43,180 bases of DNA from an uncultured Bacteroidales bacterium (GTDB lineage: Bacteria; Bacteroidota; Bacteroidia; Bacteroidales; FEN-979), in assembly GCA_903903985.1 (NCBI GenBank), contig CAIVAT010000084.1:1-43180 (forward strand). The letters run 5' to 3'. Below the pieces are notes generated by a model that was not told where the DNA came from, searched no databases, and saw nothing but the letters and a program-made list of their open reading frames with translations. The position numbers and the translations under genes are program-made. Below, in pieces: positions 16,007-23,841 of the stretch (position 1 is its first letter; every line of letters starts with the position of its first letter).

Positions 16007-16193
16007 TTTCATTGAATGCAATGAATACAATAAAGGAGATGAATAGAATGAAGGGAATGCAATTACGAAAAGATGATGATTATTTTAGTCAAACGAATAT
16101 AGCATAGTTAAAAACTTTATGACCTTGTTACTCTGTTACCCTGTTACCTGTCACTCCGTCACCTTATTATCTGGTTAACCTTGACTTAAAAAT
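16007..16193. repeat. Repeat-rich ribD-ribE spacer
   Basis: Two kinds of short repeat are present. Bases 16012-16060 repeat an AATG/AATA word (GAATGCAATGAATACAATAA, GATGAATAGAATGAAGG). Bases 16121-16163 are a degraded GTTAC/GTCAC array (CCTTGTTACTCTGTTACCC, TGTTACCTGTCACTCCGTC), clearly related to the perfect array at 4300-4339. No gene is seen. Confidence 0.7.
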
Positions 16194-16835
16194 ATGTTCA
16201 CAGGAATTATTGAAGAAACCGGGCTGGTCAAATCAATTAAACATGGCAATCAGTCGTCCCAGCTTTCCATTCAGGCAAAATTAGTTGTCGAAGATGTCAA
16301 AACTGGAGACAGCATCAATACAAATGGAGTATGCCTGACCGTTATCGCATTCGGGCCGGATTTCTTCATGATTGATGTGATGCCTGAAACAATCCGGATG
16401 ACAAATTTCCGGGAGCTGAAAGCAGGAAGCGCAGTCAATCTTGAAAGAGCCCTGAGACCGATTGACCGTCTTGGCGGACACCTGGTAAGCGGCCATGTTG
16501 ACGGAACGGGTAAAATTGAGCGACGCTGGGAGGAAGATAATGCCGTATGGTTTAAAATTACAGCAGAACCGGGCATCCTGCGCTACATTGTTGAAAAAGG
16601 ATCCGTAGCCCTTGATGGCATCAGTTTGACTGTGGCCAATACCGATTCCCGGTCATTCAGCGTATCAATCATCCCTCATACACAGATGATAACTACACTG
16701 ATGAATAAAAAAAGTGGCGACCTGCTGAATATTGAATGTGATATCATAGCAAAATATATTGAAAAACTGCACAGCCCAAATACCAAAAACAGACAAATTG
16801 ACAGGGATTTTCTTGAAAGGAATAATTTTTTATAA
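16194..16835 (+). CDS. ribE: Riboflavin synthase alpha chain
   Basis: Dismutates two 6,7-dimethyl-8-ribityllumazine molecules into riboflavin and the pyrimidine that re-enters the pathway. The protein is two similar beta-barrel halves: MFTGIIEETG with INTNGVCLTV in the first (residues 1 to about 97) and GTGKIERRWEEDNAVWFKI with VALDGISLTV in the second. At 213 residues it has the normal length, with a slightly long C-terminal tail. It is the second gene of the rib operon. Confidence 0.96.
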   Translation: MFTGIIEETGLVKSIKHGNQSSQLSIQAKLVVEDVKTGDSINTNGVCLTVIAFGPDFFMIDVMPETIRMTNFRELKAGSAVNLERALRPIDRLGGHLVSGHVDGTGKIERRWEEDNAVWFKITAEPGILRYIVEKGSVALDGISLTVANTDSRSFSVSIIPHTQMITTLMNKKSGDLLNIECDIIAKYIEKLHSPNTKNRQIDRDFLERNNFL

Positions 16836-16926
16836 ATAAATCTCAGTAACATCTCGATGAACAGAAGTTATTGAAGATGCGCCCTCTCGGTGATGAAAAA
16901 AATAATCGAATTATAAAAGACTGGAA

Positions 16927-18141
16927 ATGATAAAAAACAATTTCAATACGATTGACGAAGCACTTGAAGACATACGCCGAGGCAAGATGATCGTAGTGGT
17001 TGACGATGAAGACCGTGAAAACGAAGGTGACCTGGTGATCGCTGCTGAAAAAGTCACACCATCTGTGATCAATTTTATGGCGAAACATGGCGGTGGATTG
17101 ATTTGCCTGCCTATTGTGCGAGATCGTCTCGAAGAACTTAATATTGAGCGCATGGTGGTTAAAAATACCGACCCGAACAGGACTGCATTCACAGTCTCGG
17201 TTGATGCCATTGAATGTGCCACCGGAATCTCGGCACAGGAACGTGCCCTCACAATTAAAAGACTCATTGATAACCAAACCAAAGCAAGGGATTTCACCCG
17301 GCCCGGGCATATATTTCCTATTGAGTACCGGGAAGGTGGCGTCTTGGTCAGGGCGGGTCACACGGAAGCGTCCGTTGATCTTGCTACAATGGCAGGTTTG
17401 TACCCTGCCGGCGTAATTTGCGAAATCATGAACGAAGACGGATCAATGGCCCGTGTTCCTGAACTCATGTCGTACGTGAAAAAGCATAATCTGAAGATCA
17501 TCACCATCGCTGCGTTGATCGATTACCGCCGTAAATCAGAAACATTGGTAGAACGTGCTGCCGTGGTTGACTTGCCAACTAAGTATGGGGATTTCAAAGC
17601 CTACAGTTACATCAGTAAAATCAACAAGGAAAACCATCTTGCCCTTGTTAAGGGGAATATAACTGATGGTGAACCGGTCCTGGTACGTGTTCATTCGGAG
17701 TGCCTGACCGGTGATGTCTTTGGTTCCATGCGATGTGATTGTGGTGACCAGCTTGAAGTTGCAATGAAAAGAATAGCCAGGGAAGGCCGGGGGGTGCTGA
17801 TTTACATGAGACAGGAAGGAAGGGGAATCGGGTTAAATAATAAAATGCGGGCCTATTCATTACAAGACCAGGGAATGGATACAGTTGAGGCCAATAAAGC
17901 ATTGGGATTCGATGCAGATTTGCGGGATTATGGGACTGGCGCTGAAATTCTTGTTGATCTCGGCATAAAAAAACTGAGGCTGCTGACGAATAACCCTCAA
18001 AAAATTTCCGGGATCGAAGGATTTGGACTGGAACTCATCGAGCGCATTCCCATTCAAACTACGAGCAATTCCAAAAACATCCGTTACATGAAAACCAAAA
18101 AAGAAAAAATGGGACATATCCTTGATTTCGGAGAGGTATAA
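16927..18141 (+). CDS. ribBA: Bifunctional DHBP synthase/GTP cyclohydrolase II
   Basis: Makes both riboflavin precursors: 3,4-dihydroxy-2-butanone 4-phosphate from ribulose 5-phosphate, and the pyrimidine from GTP. The RibB half (residues 1 to about 205) has DDEDRENEGDLVIAAE (Mg and substrate acids), the GxxFTRPGH-like DFTRPGHIFP and HTEASVDLATMAGL. The RibA half (about 210-404) has RVHSECLTGDVFGSMRCDCG, with the three zinc cysteines, and RQEGRGIGL. Both active sites look intact. The 90-base gap from ribE shows no separate promoter. Confidence 0.97.
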   Translation: MIKNNFNTIDEALEDIRRGKMIVVVDDEDRENEGDLVIAAEKVTPSVINFMAKHGGGLICLPIVRDRLEELNIERMVVKNTDPNRTAFTVSVDAIECATGISAQERALTIKRLIDNQTKARDFTRPGHIFPIEYREGGVLVRAGHTEASVDLATMAGLYPAGVICEIMNEDGSMARVPELMSYVKKHNLKIITIAALIDYRRKSETLVERAAVVDLPTKYGDFKAYSYISKINKENHLALVKGNITDGEPVLVRVHSECLTGDVFGSMRCDCGDQLEVAMKRIAREGRGVLIYMRQEGRGIGLNNKMRAYSLQDQGMDTVEANKALGFDADLRDYGTGAEILVDLGIKKLRLLTNNPQKISGIEGFGLELIERIPIQTTSNSKNIRYMKTKKEKMGHILDFGEV

Positions 18142-18159
18142 AATCAAATACGATATACG

Positions 18160-18180
18160 TTCACTTGTTACGCATCACTT
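18160..18180. repeat. Degenerate GTTAC repeat before ribH
   Basis: The sequence TTCACTTGTTACGCATCACT in the 53-base ribBA-ribH spacer resembles the GTTAC/GTCAC junction repeats. Confidence 0.4.
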
Positions 18181-18194
18181 AAAAAACAACAAAT

Positions 18195-18659
18195 ATGAAA
18201 ACGATCGAAGGTAAACTGGATGCCACCGGGTTAAAATTCGGGATTGTGATTGCCCGTTTTAATGAATTTATCAGTGGAAAATTATTATCTGGCTGTCTTG
18301 ACGGACTTAAACGTCATGGTGCTGAAGACAATAACCTTGATGTGATCTGGTCGCCAGGTGCATTTGAAATACCGCTTCTTGCAAAAAAAATGGCAGCCAG
18401 TAAAAAATATGACGCGGTAATTTGCCTTGGGGCAGTCATCAGGGGAGCCACACCGCATTTCGATTATGTGGCTGCAGAAGTGTCAAAAGGAGTTGCCCAT
18501 GTTGGCCTGGAAACCGGATTCCCGATAATTTTCGGAGTTCTGACAACCGATAACCTGGAACAGGCCATCGAACGTGCCGGAACAAAAGGCGGAAACAAAG
18601 GGTTTGATGCAGCACTTGCGGCTATTGAAATGGCAAATTTAATGAAGGAAATCCTTTAG
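18195..18659 (+). CDS. ribH: 6,7-Dimethyl-8-ribityllumazine synthase
   Basis: Condenses the RibA/RibD-derived pyrimidine with the RibB product to lumazine; forms a large capsid-like shell in many bacteria. Motifs: [12 protein letters not shown] at the N-terminus, [30 protein letters not shown] (with the catalytic His) and [19 protein letters not shown]. At 154 residues it is normal. It is the last gene of the rib operon, so with ribD, ribE and ribBA the whole dedicated pathway is here except the phosphatase. Confidence 0.97.
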   Translation: MKTIEGKLDATGLKFGIVIARFNEFISGKLLSGCLDGLKRHGAEDNNLDVIWSPGAFEIPLLAKKMAASKKYDAVICLGAVIRGATPHFDYVAAEVSKGVAHVGLETGFPIIFGVLTTDNLEQAIERAGTKGGNKGFDAALAAIEMANLMKEIL

Positions 18660-18722
18660 AAGAAGGAACGAATGAAGAGAGACAAGTGGCATTTTACAGG
18701 TCCCTTGTTACGTGTCCCCTTT
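18660..18722. repeat. Repeat-like spacer between convergent ribH and the PorE-like gene
   Basis: The spacer holds AAGGAACGAATGAAGAGAGA and CCCTTGTTACGTGTCCCC, the latter a degenerate form of the GTTAC junction repeat. No hairpin terminator with a U-run is obvious. Confidence 0.45.
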
Positions 18723-20747
18723 TTACTTCCTTGTAATCACAAAAACAGTCCTTCTGTTCTTTGCCCTGCCCGCTTCAGTTTCGTTGGCGGCAATGGGCAT
18801 TGACTTCCCAAATCCCTTATAGGTGAGGCGTGTTTCTGAGATTCCCTGTTCAATTAAGTAATTATAAACTGAACGGGCGCGGTTTTCAGATAATTTGAGA
18901 TTGCTTGCATCATTGCCGATGTTGTCCGTATGTCCCTGAACCTCTATGCTGATGGTGCGGTTCTCATTCAAAAAATCCAGCAACTGGTCAATGACAACTT
19001 TTGATTCCGGGGTCAGTTCAAATGAGTTAAACGGGAAAAATATATCATTGATGCGGTAGGATTTATTGAGTTCTATCGGCTTCATTTCCATATCAACTTT
19101 TGCTGGTATTCTGAAAATACTGTCGACCATGGAAATATATTTGGATTCGTACACATGATCTGCTTTTTTAACGGTCATAATATAATCACTGCTAAATGGA
19201 GCAACTGCAACATAATTGCCGGTCAATGTGTCCATCGGTATCTCTGAAATTTTCTTTGTTTCAATATTTTTTAACTCAATCCGGGCTTTCAGTGGCTCGG
19301 CTGTCAATTCCGATTTCACATTTCCCTTGATAAACAATACCCGTTCCGGACGCGCTGCATCATACAGATCAAAGGAATAGAGATCCCAACCTCCTTTCCC
19401 GGTATATTTATTCGAAGCGAAAAATCCTTTGGACCCATCCGTACTTACAAAAAAACCCACTTCATCATCAGGGGAATTGATCGGATAGCCAATGTTTTTT
19501 GGCTTTGACCATGTGCCGTTTTCATCCAGCCTGGCATAAAAGATATCATACCCGCCTAGTCCCATCAAGCCATCTGAAGAGAAGTAGAGTGTCTTTCCAT
19601 CAGGATGAATGAACGGTGATTTTTCATTGCCCCTGGTGTTTATTCCAGGGCCAAGGTTGAACGGTGTTCCAAATACTCCGGCGTCATTTTTTATACACCT
19701 GTATATATCGTATCCGCCAAAACCACCGGTCCGGTCGCTTACAAAATAAAGGATTCGCCCGTCAGCAGAAATGGATGGCTGAGATTCCCATGAACCGGGC
19801 AGGTTGATCTTGTCGCCAAGACTTTTTATCTGACTCCATTCGCCACCCGTATTTTCCGACAAATAAATGTCGCAATTAAGGTATTTTAAGACATTGTCAT
19901 ATTTGCAAACCGTATAATACAAAGTATTGTTATCGGCAGTCAATGTGGCCCCGCCTTCGTTGTCATTGATATTAAATGGTTCGGGCATCTCCTCCCCCAC
20001 ATCAAACTCGCCTTTATCGTTTCGCACGCTGTAGAGGAATTTCTCCTTGGTCCTCGTTTCCTGAACCAGGCTGTTTTTGTTCGGGTCGATTTTAATTTCC
20101 CTGGTAAACAAAGCCATCTGGTTATCGGGCGAAAGAATCGGCAGGTATTCATTTCCCGGTGTGGAAATACCCTCGACGACCCTGGGCTCAAAAGGCACCG
20201 GCTTGGTAACCATGTCGAGATAAAAAACCGAATATTTCAACAATTCTGTTGCGCGGTTATAATCATTATCATTTTTAATCTTGTCAACATCTTTCAGAAA
20301 TTCGTTCAGGTTCCGGATGGCCAACTCGAAATTTTCCTGCTCATAATAGATCTCTCCAAGATAGTAGTAAGTGTATACATCATAATTTGGACATAATTCA
20401 ACCACTTTACGAAAGTTTTTTTCGGCCTCCTTAAAATTGTTATCCGGTTTTTTAAAATTAACCAGGCCCAGAACAAAGTATGCATCCACGCAACCAGGTT
20501 CATTTTTTATCACAGTGCGCATTTGAGATCCTGCAAGATTATAGCTGTTCTTTCTGAGATAGCCGATACCCTCCTGGTATATTCGTTCCGTTTTCTTTTC
20601 AAGTTTTATTTTACAGGAATCACCGGCTGCCTGCCCGATCCTCTTTGTGCCCCGGCCGAATAACCCGGGACCCTGCAGTAATGCCAGGATCATGATCAGC
20701 GACATCATTGCAAGAATCTGGCATCTGCCATATGGCGCAGGCTTCAT
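18723..20747 (-). CDS. PorE-like TPR/beta-propeller/OmpA protein
   Basis: Envelope protein of about 674 residues. I prefer the ATG at 20747 to the upstream one at 20831 because it places a hydrophobic segment near the N-terminus (residues about 10-30). In order: TPR helices (about 45-170; YFVLGLVNFKKPDNNFKEAEK), a PD40-type propeller (about 180-440; repeated YFVSDRTGGFGGYDIYRC and YFSSDGLMGLGGYDIFYA), a carboxypeptidase-regulatory-like sandwich (about 455-550) and a C-terminal OmpA peptidoglycan-binding domain with HTDNIGNDASNLKLSENRA. This order matches PorE, the T9SS component that anchors the machine to peptidoglycan. Many Bacteroidota have several such paralogues, so PorE itself is not certain. 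Confidence 0.82.
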   Translation of the reverse strand: MKPAPYGRCQILAMMSLIMILALLQGPGLFGRGTKRIGQAAGDSCKIKLEKKTERIYQEGIGYLRKNSYNLAGSQMRTVIKNEPGCVDAYFVLGLVNFKKPDNNFKEAEKNFRKVVELCPNYDVYTYYYLGEIYYEQENFELAIRNLNEFLKDVDKIKNDNDYNRATELLKYSVFYLDMVTKPVPFEPRVVEGISTPGNEYLPILSPDNQMALFTREIKIDPNKNSLVQETRTKEKFLYSVRNDKGEFDVGEEMPEPFNINDNEGGATLTADNNTLYYTVCKYDNVLKYLNCDIYLSENTGGEWSQIKSLGDKINLPGSWESQPSISADGRILYFVSDRTGGFGGYDIYRCIKNDAGVFGTPFNLGPGINTRGNEKSPFIHPDGKTLYFSSDGLMGLGGYDIFYARLDENGTWSKPKNIGYPINSPDDEVGFFVSTDGSKGFFASNKYTGKGGWDLYSFDLYDAARPERVLFIKGNVKSELTAEPLKARIELKNIETKKISEIPMDTLTGNYVAVAPFSSDYIMTVKKADHVYESKYISMVDSIFRIPAKVDMEMKPIELNKSYRINDIFFPFNSFELTPESKVVIDQLLDFLNENRTISIEVQGHTDNIGNDASNLKLSENRARSVYNYLIEQGISETRLTYKGFGKSMPIAANETEAGRAKNRRTVFVITRK

Positions 20748-20824
20748 GGGATTTTTTTTCAAAGATATACTGAAATAACGTAATTTTACATGTCTGATTT
20801 GTTTATGGTGAATACTGCTGCGAT

Positions 20825-21742
20825 ATGACAAAATCTCTGTTGCTGATCTGTATTATTTTTTTTCAATTAATCTCAGACCTTTGTGCGCAAACGGTCATAC
20901 CCAATTCAAGTTTTGAAAGCTGGACAACCGGCAATTATTCAAATCCGACCGGTTGGGACACACCGAACGAAGAGCTGATGGCAATACCTTTTCTGGGATT
21001 CCCGGTTGTGACGAAAAGCACCGACCACCATGGTACTGGCAGTTTTTCCGCCAAGCTTGAAACAAAACACCTTGCGCTCCCTCCCCTTGATATTCCCGGA
21101 TTCATGACCTGCGGTAAACTTTCAATCAATCTCACCGCAGGAACTTTCGAACTCACCGGAGGCGTTCCGCTGACGGATCAGCCAACCCACCTGACAGGAT
21201 ATTATAAATATATCCCCAAAGGCGGTGACAGTTGTGTGATTGGTATTGGTCTGACCAAAACAACCGGCGCAATCAAAGACACCATTGGCATTGGCAGTTT
21301 TTCAACCAGGGATACCGTCACTGACTGGACTCCATTTTCGGCGTGGATCAACTATTTAAACACCTCTGCCCCTGATTCGATGAACATCATCGCCATGTCG
21401 ACGGCCCAGGAAGTAATGACAATCGGAACAGTTTTGTATGTTGACGATCTTTCCCTTGACTATACGGTGGGTTTTAATAAAACCGATCCTTTCGCCGGCA
21501 TCAGTGTATACAACGATCAGGAAACCAAACGGCTGATGATTTTTTTTGATTTTGAAGAACCCGAATGTACCACCATCTCGTTAATCAATATGATGGGGCA
21601 GCAGGTTTCATCCAGGGATGCCGGCAAGTTGTTAAAAAATCGTGAATCCATATATTACAATGCTTTCCCCAGTGAAGTCTACTTACTGGAGATTATGCAC
21701 GGCGGAAAAGTATTTTCGAAAAAATTCTTTCTGAATCAATAA
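20825..21742 (+). CDS. Secreted protein with T9SS sorting domain
   Basis: 305 residues with a signal peptide (MTKSLLLICIIFFQLISDLCAQ). The body begins VIPNSSFESWTTGNYSNPTG, typical of Bacteroidota carbohydrate-binding-like or PCMD-like beta-sandwich proteins, and continues beta-rich. The last 80 residues (from about FAGISVYNDQ to FSKKFFLNQ) look like a T9SS type A domain, with the usual short basic end. It is divergent from the PorE-like gene and lies 22 bases before aguB. The function is unknown. Confidence 0.75.
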   Translation: MTKSLLLICIIFFQLISDLCAQTVIPNSSFESWTTGNYSNPTGWDTPNEELMAIPFLGFPVVTKSTDHHGTGSFSAKLETKHLALPPLDIPGFMTCGKLSINLTAGTFELTGGVPLTDQPTHLTGYYKYIPKGGDSCVIGIGLTKTTGAIKDTIGIGSFSTRDTVTDWTPFSAWINYLNTSAPDSMNIIAMSTAQEVMTIGTVLYVDDLSLDYTVGFNKTDPFAGISVYNDQETKRLMIFFDFEEPECTTISLINMMGQQVSSRDAGKLLKNRESIYYNAFPSEVYLLEIMHGGKVFSKKFFLNQ

Positions 21743-21764
21743 ACAGGTTATTAAAACGAAATTC

Positions 21765-22673
21765 ATGAAGGGTTCCAATTCAGTTGTTACCGGACTCATA
21801 CAGATGACATGCGGACCTGACAGACAGGCCAACCTGGAAAAAACCATATCCAGGATCAGGGAAGTTGCAAAGCTTGGTGCGCAAGTCATTTGTTTGCAGG
21901 AGTTGTTTGCCTCCACCTATTTCTGTTGGGAAGAAAATCATGACTATTTCAGACTGGCAGATGCAATACCTGGCCCGACAACATCACTTTTATCTGATCT
22001 TGCACGTGAACTGCAGATCGTCCTGGTAGCCTCCTTGTTCGAAAAGCGTACTGAAGGAATTTATCATAATACGATTGCTGTAATCGACGCTGATGGCCGT
22101 TACCTGGGAAAATATCGCAAACACCATATTCCTGATGATCCGGGTTATTATGAAAAGTTCTATTTTACCCCCGGAGATTCAGGCTACAAGGTATTTCAAA
22201 CCAGATATGCACGAATCGGCACGTTGATCTGCTGGGACCAATGGTATCCTGAAGCCGCCAGGATCACAAGTCTGCTGGGCGCCCAGGTTATTTTTTACCC
22301 AACTGCCATCGGATGGGCATTGTCACAGCGTGAGGACTTGAATCACCAGCAATATCAAGCCTGGCAGATCATACAGCGGAGCCATGCAATTGCAAATGGT
22401 GTTTTTGTGGTTTCGGTAAACCGAACAGGGATCGAAGGATCTATGAAGTTCTGGGGAGGTTCCTTCATTGCAGATCCCTTCGGCAACCTGCTATACCAGG
22501 CCTCGCATGATCAGGAGGAAATTCACGTGCAGAAACTCGACCTGCATAAAATTGAAAAAACGCGCATTCACTGGCCATTTTTAAGAGATCGCAGAATCGA
22601 CAGCTACGAACCAATTTTAAACAGGTATATCGATGAAAGTGACGAACGACAAGTGACAAATCCCAAATCGTAA
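21765..22673 (+). CDS. aguB: N-carbamoylputrescine amidase
   Basis: Nitrilase-superfamily amidase that cleaves N-carbamoylputrescine to putrescine, CO2 and ammonia. The catalytic triad is visible: Glu46 (CLQELFAST), Lys119 (KYRKHHIPDDPGYYEKFYF) and Cys156 (LICWDQWYPEAAR). The PTAIGW segment and the aguA gene just downstream support this substrate over other nitrilases. The last eleven or so residues (SDERQVTNPKS) are encoded by the junction repeat GTGACGAACGAC/AAATCGT, so this tail is probably not part of the ancestral fold. Confidence 0.93.
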   Translation: MKGSNSVVTGLIQMTCGPDRQANLEKTISRIREVAKLGAQVICLQELFASTYFCWEENHDYFRLADAIPGPTTSLLSDLARELQIVLVASLFEKRTEGIYHNTIAVIDADGRYLGKYRKHHIPDDPGYYEKFYFTPGDSGYKVFQTRYARIGTLICWDQWYPEAARITSLLGAQVIFYPTAIGWALSQREDLNHQQYQAWQIIQRSHAIANGVFVVSVNRTGIEGSMKFWGGSFIADPFGNLLYQASHDQEEIHVQKLDLHKIEKTRIHWPFLRDRRIDSYEPILNRYIDESDERQVTNPKS

Positions 22674-22686
22674 ATCGTAAATGGTT
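22634..22686 (+). repeat. Junction repeat spanning aguB stop and aguA start
   Basis: AAGTGACGAACGACAAGTGA is followed by CAAATCCCAAATCGTAAATC and GTAAATGG. The TGAC and AAATCGT words repeat every 7-9 bases. They encode the last residues of aguB, contain its stop codon TAA (22671-22673) and run up to the aguA ATG (22681). Confidence 0.75.
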
Positions 22687-23733
22687 AATCCCCATCCTAC
22701 CCCCAAAGAACTGGGCTATCATTTTCCGGCAGAATGGGCCAAACACCGGGCTACCTGGCTAAGTTACCCGCATGATAACTCTTACTCCTGGCCGGGAACA
22801 CTGGAGAAAATTTTCCCGTTCTACAACCGGTTCATCAAAGAACTTTCAAAAGGAGAACAGGTTTGTATCAATGTGCGCGATGAAGCCCTTCGAAAAAAGG
22901 TAATCAAAGACCTTACCCTGATTGGTGTCGATATGTCGAAAATCACCTTGCTCCTGAATCCCACCAATGATGCCTGGTGCCGCGACCACGGCCCGGCATT
23001 TATACTTAATCCTGCGGCAAAGGATCCAAAAGCAATCGTAAGCTGGAAATACAATGCCTGGGGAAATAAATATGACCATGACCTGGATGACAAGATTCCT
23101 GAACTTGTTGGCAAATTTCTCAACATTCCTATTTTTTACCCGGGAATTGTGATGGAAGGAGGCGCTGTTGATTTCAATGGCAAGGGAACCTTACTCACCA
23201 CAACACAATGCCTGTTACACGAAAACCGGAACCCGGGTATGTTTCAACACGAAATTGAAGAATATCTGCATGATTTTTACGGTGTGGAAAAAGTACTCTG
23301 GCTTGATGAAGGCATCGATGGCGATGATACCAACGGACACATCGATGATATCACCCGTTTTTTCCGCGAGGATGCAGTCATCACCATGGTCGAACCCCGC
23401 CGGTCTGACACCAATCATAAAATCCTGGAAGATAACCTCAGGCGCCTGAAGACATTCAGGCTGTTGAACGGCAAGCAACCCGACATCGCTGAAATCTGCA
23501 TGCCGAAACCGGTAATTTATGAAGGTCAACGTTTACCGGCTTCTTATGCGAATTTTTACATTTCCAACCAGTCAGTAATCGTGCCAAATTTTCAATGTAA
23601 AGAAGACGATCAGGCCATGCGTTTGCTGGAAGAGTGCTTTCCCAGACACAACATCATTGGCATCGACTCACTCGAAATCATTTGGGGGCTCGGATCATTT
23701 CACTGCCTGTCACAGCAGGAACCTGAAGCGTGA
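22681..23733 (+). CDS. aguA: Agmatine deiminase
   Basis: Hydrolyses agmatine to N-carbamoylputrescine and ammonia; a penta-bladed guanidino-modifying enzyme related to porphyromonad peptidylarginine deiminase. Motifs: TWLSYPHDNSYSWPG, NDAWCRDHGPAFIL, EGGAVDFNGKGTLLTT, the DTNGHIDDITRFF acid/His site and the nucleophile Cys342 in GLGSFHCLSQQEP (usually GGGxIHCxTQQ). At 350 residues it is full length. With aguB it forms a complete agmatine to putrescine route. The stop codon TGA lies within a GTGACGTGTGAC repeat. Confidence 0.95.
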   Translation: MVNPHPTPKELGYHFPAEWAKHRATWLSYPHDNSYSWPGTLEKIFPFYNRFIKELSKGEQVCINVRDEALRKKVIKDLTLIGVDMSKITLLLNPTNDAWCRDHGPAFILNPAAKDPKAIVSWKYNAWGNKYDHDLDDKIPELVGKFLNIPIFYPGIVMEGGAVDFNGKGTLLTTTQCLLHENRNPGMFQHEIEEYLHDFYGVEKVLWLDEGIDGDDTNGHIDDITRFFREDAVITMVEPRRSDTNHKILEDNLRRLKTFRLLNGKQPDIAEICMPKPVIYEGQRLPASYANFYISNQSVIVPNFQCKEDDQAMRLLEECFPRHNIIGIDSLEIIWGLGSFHCLSQQEPEA

Positions 23734-23841
23734 CGTGTGACAAGGCAATGTATAACGTTTGACTACGGCAAGCAAGAGATTGATTGCAAATATGCGCATC
23801 ATTCGCCAATTGCCATATTCGTAAATCGTCAGTTGTAATTA
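23726..23841. repeat. Spacer with junction repeats, convergent aguA and DUF349 genes
   Basis: GCGTGACGTGTGACAAGG (23728-23745) contains the aguA stop, and ATTCGTAAATCGTCAGTTG (23817-23835) resembles the AAATCGT repeat. Nothing else is recognisable. Confidence 0.5.
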
